NCBI GenBank assembly: GCA_964486215.1
Contig: CAZALI010000024.1
Location: 1-10,320, forward strand
From: RUG343 sp964486215
Lineage (GTDB): Bacteria > Bacillota_I > Bacilli_A > RF39 > UBA660
Reading direction: 5' to 3'
Length of the DNA stretch: 10,320 bases
Translations under genes and position numbers: made by a program
Notes under the pieces: model-generated
What the model was told of the DNA's origin: nothing
Database searches by the model: none
The model's input: only the letters and a program-made list of their open reading frames with translations
Part shown: in pieces, positions 7,157-10,320 of the stretch
Layout: each line of letters begins with the position of its first letter
Numbering within the stretch: the first letter of the stretch is position 1

Positions 7157-7178
7157 TTAAAATAATAAAGATATTGAT

Positions 7179-7214
7179 ATTAAAAAGATTTTTCTTATGA
7201 AAAGTCTTTTTAAT
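7179..7214 (+). terminator. Intrinsic terminator after pgsA
   Basis: Long stem with a TTAT loop (7195-7198): ATTAAAAAGATTTTTC (7179-7194) pairs with GAAAAGTCTTTTTAAT (7199-7214) through 16 pairs, including one G-U wobble. The 3' arm itself supplies a run of T, followed by TTTA. It probably closes the gpsB-rnpB-rodZ-pgsA unit. Confidence 0.75.
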
Positions 7215-7243
7215 TTTACTAATTTACGTAAAAAACAAATAAT

Positions 7244-7257
7244 AAAACAAAAGTTCG
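7244..7257. promoter_or_regulatory. Imperfect LexA/DinR-like box upstream of recA
   Basis: AAAAC-AAAA-GTTCG matches the Gram-positive SOS box CGAAC-N4-GTTYG at 8 of 10 defined positions, with the right half perfect. It lies 10 bases upstream of the recA -35 box. Placement before recA is suggestive, but the left half is degenerate in AT-rich DNA. Confidence 0.35.
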
Positions 7258-7266
7258 ATAAAAGTC

Positions 7267-7295
7267 TTGCTTTTTAAAAAAATATGTTTTACAAT
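7267..7295 (+). promoter_or_regulatory. Sigma-A type promoter of recA
   Basis: TTGCTT (7267-7272) and TACAAT (7290-7295) are separated by exactly 17 bases. The predicted start near 7302 gives a leader of about 20 bases with an AAGGAGGT Shine-Dalgarno sequence at 7311-7318. A perfect 15-bp palindrome (7290-7304) overlaps the -10 box. Confidence 0.7.
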
Positions 7296-7321
7296 TAAAT
7301 TGTATTAATCAAGGAGGTCTT

Positions 7322-8353
7322 ATGAAAGCGAGTAAAAATGCATCTAAAGATGAAACTTTAGATCAAGTTTTAGTTGATATTGAAAAACAATTTGGTAAAG
7401 GTTCAATAATGAAATTAGGAGATAATTCTCATATGAATATAGATGTTATATCTAGTGGTTGTCTATCACTTGATATAGCTCTTGGAGTAGGTGGATATCC
7501 TAAGGGAAGAATAATTGAGATATATGGACCTGAGTCTAGTGGTAAAACTACTTTTGCTTTACAAGCAATTGCTGAACATCAAAAGTTAGGAGGAAGAGCT
7601 GCTTTTATTGATGCAGAACATGCTCTAGATCCAGTTTATGCTAAAAGACTTGGAGTAAATATAGATGAGTTATTACTTTCACAACCTGATACAGGAGAAC
7701 AAGCATTAGAAATATGTGATGCTTTAGTTAAAACAAAGGCTATGAGTATAGTAGTAATTGACTCAGTAGCAGCTTTGGTTCCTCAAGCTGAAATTGATGG
7801 AGAGATGGGAGATAGTCATGTAGGTCTTCAAGCTAGACTTATGTCTCAAGCCCTTAGAAAACTATCTGGTACTATTAGTAAAACAAATACTACAGTTATA
7901 TTTATTAACCAAATAAGAGAAAAAGTTGGAGTATTATTTGGTAATCCTGAAACTACTCCAGGTGGAAGAGCACTTAAGTTCTATTCTTCTGTTAGATTAG
8001 AGATTCGTAAGAAAGAACAAATTAAACTAGGAGAAGGAGTAGTAGGTAGTAGAACAAGTATTAAAGTTGTTAAAAACAAAGTTGCTCCTCCATTTAGATC
8101 TTGTGAAGTAGATATAATGTATGGAGAAGGAGTATCTCGTGAGGGAGAAGTAGTAGATTTAGCAACTGATTGTGGAATTCTTACTAAGACTGGTGCATGG
8201 TATACATATAATGGAGAAAAGCTAGGCCAAGGTAAAGAAAACGTTAAATTGCTTCTTAAAGATAATGTAGAATTAGAGAAAGAATTAGAAGATAAAGTAC
8301 GTGAATACTATGATATTAGTATTGATAATAAAAAGAAAGAAGACGATAAATAG
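7322..8353 (+). CDS. recA: Recombinase RecA
   Basis: ATP-dependent strand-exchange protein for homologous recombination and SOS induction. The 343-residue product has Walker A GPESSGKT (69-76), the catalytic Glu99 in FIDAEHALDP, Walker B-type MSIVVIDSVAAL with Asp147, loop L1 around 157-168 (EIDGEMGDSHVG), and loop L2 starting with INQIR (Gln197 corresponds to the allosteric Gln) and continuing to TTPGGRALKF. The C-terminal domain ends in a short charged tail (KKKEDDK). Length is normal (about 345 aa). A strong ribosome binding site at 7311-7318 fixes the ATG. It has its own promoter and a terminator that overlaps its last codons, so it is probably a single-gene unit between pgsA and rny. All catalytic residues are present. 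Confidence 0.98.
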   Translation: MKASKNASKDETLDQVLVDIEKQFGKGSIMKLGDNSHMNIDVISSGCLSLDIALGVGGYPKGRIIEIYGPESSGKTTFALQAIAEHQKLGGRAAFIDAEHALDPVYAKRLGVNIDELLLSQPDTGEQALEICDALVKTKAMSIVVIDSVAALVPQAEIDGEMGDSHVGLQARLMSQALRKLSGTISKTNTTVIFINQIREKVGVLFGNPETTPGGRALKFYSSVRLEIRKKEQIKLGEGVVGSRTSIKVVKNKVAPPFRSCEVDIMYGEGVSREGEVVDLATDCGILTKTGAWYTYNGEKLGQGKENVKLLLKDNVELEKELEDKVREYYDISIDNKKKEDDK

Positions 8354-8363
8354 TCTTCTTTTT
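8336..8363 (+). terminator. Intrinsic terminator overlapping the recA 3' end
   Basis: AAAGAAGAC (8336-8344) pairs with GTCTTCTTT (8353-8361) across an 8-base loop and is followed by more T. The 5' arm codes for the last Lys/Glu/Asp residues of RecA and the stop TAG (8351-8353) lies at the edge of the loop. Confidence 0.75.
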
Positions 8364-8369
8364 CTTACC

Positions 8370-8398
8370 TTGACAATGATATAAATAATAACTAAAAT
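8370..8398 (+). promoter_or_regulatory. Sigma-A type promoter of rny
   Basis: Perfect TTGACA (8370-8375), 17-base spacer, then TAAAAT (8393-8398). The implied start near 8405 coincides with the first bases of a hairpin (8404-8423), giving a leader of about 33 bases before the rny ATG. Confidence 0.75.
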
Positions 8399-8403
8399 AT
8401 AAT

Positions 8404-8423
8404 TAGATTATTGTTATAATCTA
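8404..8423 (+). other. Hairpin in the rny 5' leader, abutting the ribosome binding site
   Basis: TAGATTAT (8404-8411) and ATAATCTA (8416-8423) form an 8-bp stem with a TGTT loop, extendable by a G-U pair. The stem ends 1-2 bases before ATGGAGG (8425-8431), the rny Shine-Dalgarno sequence. With the predicted start near 8405, the transcript would begin with this hairpin. Confidence 0.45.
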
Positions 8424-8437
8424 GATGGAGGAATATT

Positions 8438-9991
8438 ATGAATAATATATTGTTCTCCATTTTACTTAGCTGTGTAGGCTTGATAATTGGCTTTGTAATA
8501 GCAATTGTTATTAATAGTTTAAGAGGCAATCAAGCTCAAAAGAAAGCTGATGCTTTAATTAATAAAGCTAATAAAGAAATAGAAAAAGCTAAAAGAGATG
8601 CTGCTATTTCACAAAAAGAAGAAGCACATAAAGCTAAATTAGAATTGGATAAGGAAATTCGTGAAAGAAAAGATGAAATTAAGGCATCTGAAGATAGACT
8701 TATGCAACGTGAATCAAATGTAGATAAAAGAGATGAACTTATACAAAAGAGAGAGTCTGCTTTAGATGAACGTGAAGAAAAACTTAATGAACGTTCTGGT
8801 GAAATCCAAGAAGAAAAAAGTAAAGTGGAGGAAATAAGAAAACAACAACTAGATTTACTTGAAAAAATCTCAGGATTTAGTAAAGAAAAAGCTCGTGAAC
8901 AAGTTATGAAGCAAGTAAAAGAAAATATGAATAAAGAGATTGCTGAATACATTCACGAGAGAGAAGATGAAGCAAAGTTAGAGGCAGACAAAGAAGCTAG
9001 AGAATTAATAGTTTCTTCTATGCAAAGATATGCTTCTGATATTGCAAATGACCAGACTGTTACTGTAGTTGATTTACCTAATGATGAAATGAAAGGTAGA
9101 TTAATTGGTAGAGAAGGAAGAAATATTAGAAGTATTGAAGCTGTTACGGGAGTCGATTTAATTATTGATGATACACCTGAAGCAGTAGTATTATCTAGCT
9201 TTGATCCATTAAGACGTGAGATAGCTAGAGTAACACTTGATACTCTAATTAAAGATGGAAGAATCCATCCTACAAGAATTGAAGAAGTATACGATAAAGT
9301 TTGTAAAGACATGAAGAGTAAGATTATTCAATATGGTCAAGATGCTATATTTGAACTTGGTCTTACAAAGTTTGATTCTGAATTATTAGAATTAATTGGT
9401 AAATTACATTTTAGAACTAGTTATGGTCAAAATGTACTTAATCATTCAATTGAAGTAGCTGAGCTATCTGGTTTACTTGCTGGAGAGTTAGGAGAGGATG
9501 TTAATCTTGCCAAAAGAGCTGGACTTTTGCATGATATTGGTAAAGCAATAGATCATGAAGTTGAAGGAAGTCATGTTGATATTGGTAAAGATATAGCTAA
9601 GAAACATCATGAAAATGATGTAGTAATTAATGCTATTGCATCACATCATGGAGATACAGCTGCTACATCAGTTATTTCAACGATAGTTGCTATTGCTGAT
9701 GCATTATCAGCTTCTCGCCCGGGTGCTAGAAATGATTCACTAGAGAATTATATCAAGCGTCTAGAACAGTTAGAAGAAGTTGGTAATAAGATTGATGGTG
9801 TAGATAAAGCTTATGCTCTACAAGCTGGTAGAGAATTACGTGTAATTGTTAAACCTGAAGAAGTAGATGATGCTGAAGTCTATAGTATAGCTCGTGAAGT
9901 TAAAGAGAAGATTGAAGCTAATATGAAGTATCCAGGTACAATTAAAGTAACTGTTGTTAGAGAAACAAGAGTTCAAGAAGAGGCGAAATAA
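8438..9991 (+). CDS. rny: Ribonuclease Y (endoribonuclease)
   Basis: Membrane-anchored endonuclease that starts bulk mRNA decay in Firmicutes. The 517-residue product has one N-terminal transmembrane helix (about 4-26), a long highly charged coiled coil (about 31-195, rich in KE/ER repeats), and a KH RNA-binding domain containing GRLIGREGRNIRSIE (220-234). An HD phosphohydrolase domain follows, with His336, the metal-binding pair His365-Asp366 in GLLHDIGKA, and HH at 403-404 in ASHHGD. The C-terminal segment is typical (KYPGTIKVTVVRETR). Length is normal (Bacillus Rny is about 520 aa). ATG 8438 follows ATGGAGG at 8425-8431. The recA-rny neighbourhood matches Bacillus (recA-pbpX-rny) without the intervening gene. 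It converges with an RNase J gene through a shared terminator. Confidence 0.97.
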   Translation: MNNILFSILLSCVGLIIGFVIAIVINSLRGNQAQKKADALINKANKEIEKAKRDAAISQKEEAHKAKLELDKEIRERKDEIKASEDRLMQRESNVDKRDELIQKRESALDEREEKLNERSGEIQEEKSKVEEIRKQQLDLLEKISGFSKEKAREQVMKQVKENMNKEIAEYIHEREDEAKLEADKEARELIVSSMQRYASDIANDQTVTVVDLPNDEMKGRLIGREGRNIRSIEAVTGVDLIIDDTPEAVVLSSFDPLRREIARVTLDTLIKDGRIHPTRIEEVYDKVCKDMKSKIIQYGQDAIFELGLTKFDSELLELIGKLHFRTSYGQNVLNHSIEVAELSGLLAGELGEDVNLAKRAGLLHDIGKAIDHEVEGSHVDIGKDIAKKHHENDVVINAIASHHGDTAATSVISTIVAIADALSASRPGARNDSLENYIKRLEQLEEVGNKIDGVDKAYALQAGRELRVIVKPEEVDDAEVYSIAREVKEKIEANMKYPGTIKVTVVRETRVQEEAK

Positions 9992-10019
9992 AAGAGACTA
10001 TTTAGTCTCTTCTTTTTTT
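9992..10019. terminator. Bidirectional terminator between rny and the RNase J gene
   Basis: AAGAGACT (9992-9999) pairs with AGTCTCTT (10004-10011) around ATTT, followed on the plus strand by C and seven T (10013-10019). On the minus strand the same stem is followed by TTTATTT. The stop codon of the minus-strand gene (9998-10000) lies inside the hairpin. Confidence 0.85.
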
Positions 10020-10318
10020 ATGTCTAATATTACTGGTAGAATAATTGGCTTTCTACCTGTCAATTCATTTATAAATGGATATAGAGCTTCAGTTAAACTA
10101 GCTTTTAAACTTATAAAGTTAGTTTTTGGATTAGATAAAGCTTCATTAGTAACTATTTGAGCTTTATCTTCTATTTGACTTATTAAAGCTTCATTTTCAT
10201 TTACTAAGATAAATCCTCTAGTAGTAATATTAGGTTTTATTAATAGTTTTCTTTCTTTCATTTTTTCATATATTATTAATACTAGTATTCAATCAGCAGC
10301 CATTAACTTTCTATCTTT
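9998..10318 (-). pseudogene. RNase J, C-terminal part, cut by the window edge and interrupted by an in-frame TGA
   Basis: RNase J is a metallo-beta-lactamase 5'-3' exo/endoribonuclease of mRNA decay and rRNA maturation. Only its C-terminal region is here. Translating the minus strand from 10318 gives KDRKLMAAD, then TGA (10291-10289), then ILVLIIYEK and on through KPNITTRGFILVNE, to the family's closing segment TGRKPIILPVILDI. Both halves lie in the same frame and match one continuous RNase J stretch (Bacillus J1: DRKVLSEDGIFIAVI, then TRGFVFV, then RRPAILPVVMEV). The TGA therefore stands where the conserved Gly of the DG pair is expected. A free-standing 87-aa reading from ATG 10261 is unlikely to be a gene by itself. 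Either this copy is truncated (pseudogene or mutant), or the TGA is a base-call error; the catalytic domain lies outside the window. Confidence 0.8.
10289..10291 (-). other. In-frame TGA at a conserved Gly position of RNase J
   Basis: The codons read GAT-TGA-ATA where homologues have Asp-Gly-Ile; one base change from GGA explains it. TGA is used as a normal stop for cca and recU in this window, so reading it as an amino acid is not supported. Confidence 0.75.
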
Positions 10319-10320
10319 AA

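Noticed and set aside
8412..8420. TGTTATAAT, a perfect extended -10 element before rny
   Set aside because: The start point would fall inside the rny Shine-Dalgarno sequence, leaving too little leader. It is better explained as part of the hairpin, with TTGACA-17-TAAAAT upstream as promoter.
8536..9312. Open frames antisense to rny (and similar ones antisense to cca, ponA and rnpB)
   Set aside because: They are low-complexity Ser/Leu-rich or unlike any family, lack ribosome binding sites, and mirror the biased codons of the real genes.
9954..10160. Plus-strand open frame starting inside the rny 3' end and crossing the terminator
   Set aside because: It runs antisense to the RNase J reading frame, which has clear homology, and crosses a strong hairpin terminator.
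1..10320. Genome-wide recoding of TGA to Gly or Trp
   Set aside because: Trp is encoded by TGG throughout, and cca and recU end at TGA where the family proteins end. No complete gene in the window contains an in-frame TGA. Only the RNase J fragment does.
1..10320. CRISPR array, insertion sequence, prophage or tRNA gene
   Set aside because: No regularly spaced repeats, transposase or integrase motifs, terminal repeats or tRNA-like cloverleaf sequences were seen.

Overview
The window is an AT-rich, gene-dense bacterial chromosomal segment carrying conserved housekeeping genes. It suggests a cell-walled low-GC Firmicute: DnaD, RecU, GpsB, class B RNase P RNA, RNase Y and RNase J are together typical of Bacilli and their relatives. 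Gene order agrees, because cca/dnaD/nth/ponA/recU/gpsB/rnpB and rodZ(ymfM)/pgsA/recA/rny are both recognisable as Bacillus-type neighbourhoods. The strong AT bias and compact versions of several genes fit an uncultured gut or host-associated Bacilli lineage, but that placement is inference. TGG encodes Trp, and TGA serves as a stop in cca and recU, so the code looks standard.

Layout. Bases 1-2063 (+): the 3' part of cca, then dnaD and nth, tightly packed with overlaps. A bidirectional hairpin terminator at 2055-2082 separates them from a minus-strand pair, recU then ponA (5201 down to 2083), which overlap by ATGA. A divergent promoter region (about 5202-5372) then drives gpsB (+), followed immediately by rnpB (about 5709-6055), rodZ-like and pgsA, with no visible terminator until 7179-7214. 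recA (7322-8353) and rny (8438-9991) each have their own promoter and terminator. At the right edge the C-terminal part of an RNase J gene runs in on the minus strand, converging on rny through a shared terminator.

Function. The genes cover tRNA 3'-end maturation (cca, rnpB), replication initiation and repair (dnaD, nth, recU, recA), cell-wall synthesis and its spatial control (ponA, gpsB, rodZ-like), phospholipid synthesis (pgsA) and mRNA decay (rny, rnj). recU-ponA and gpsB are divergently transcribed, and GpsB regulates class A PBPs in related bacteria.

I found no mobile element, CRISPR array, tRNA or novel gene system. The best candidates for a second look are an in-frame TGA replacing a conserved Gly in the RNase J fragment, the packing of rnpB against gpsB with no terminator before rodZ-like, a 15-bp palindrome over the recA -10 box, and 5'-leader hairpins in front of rny and gpsB.
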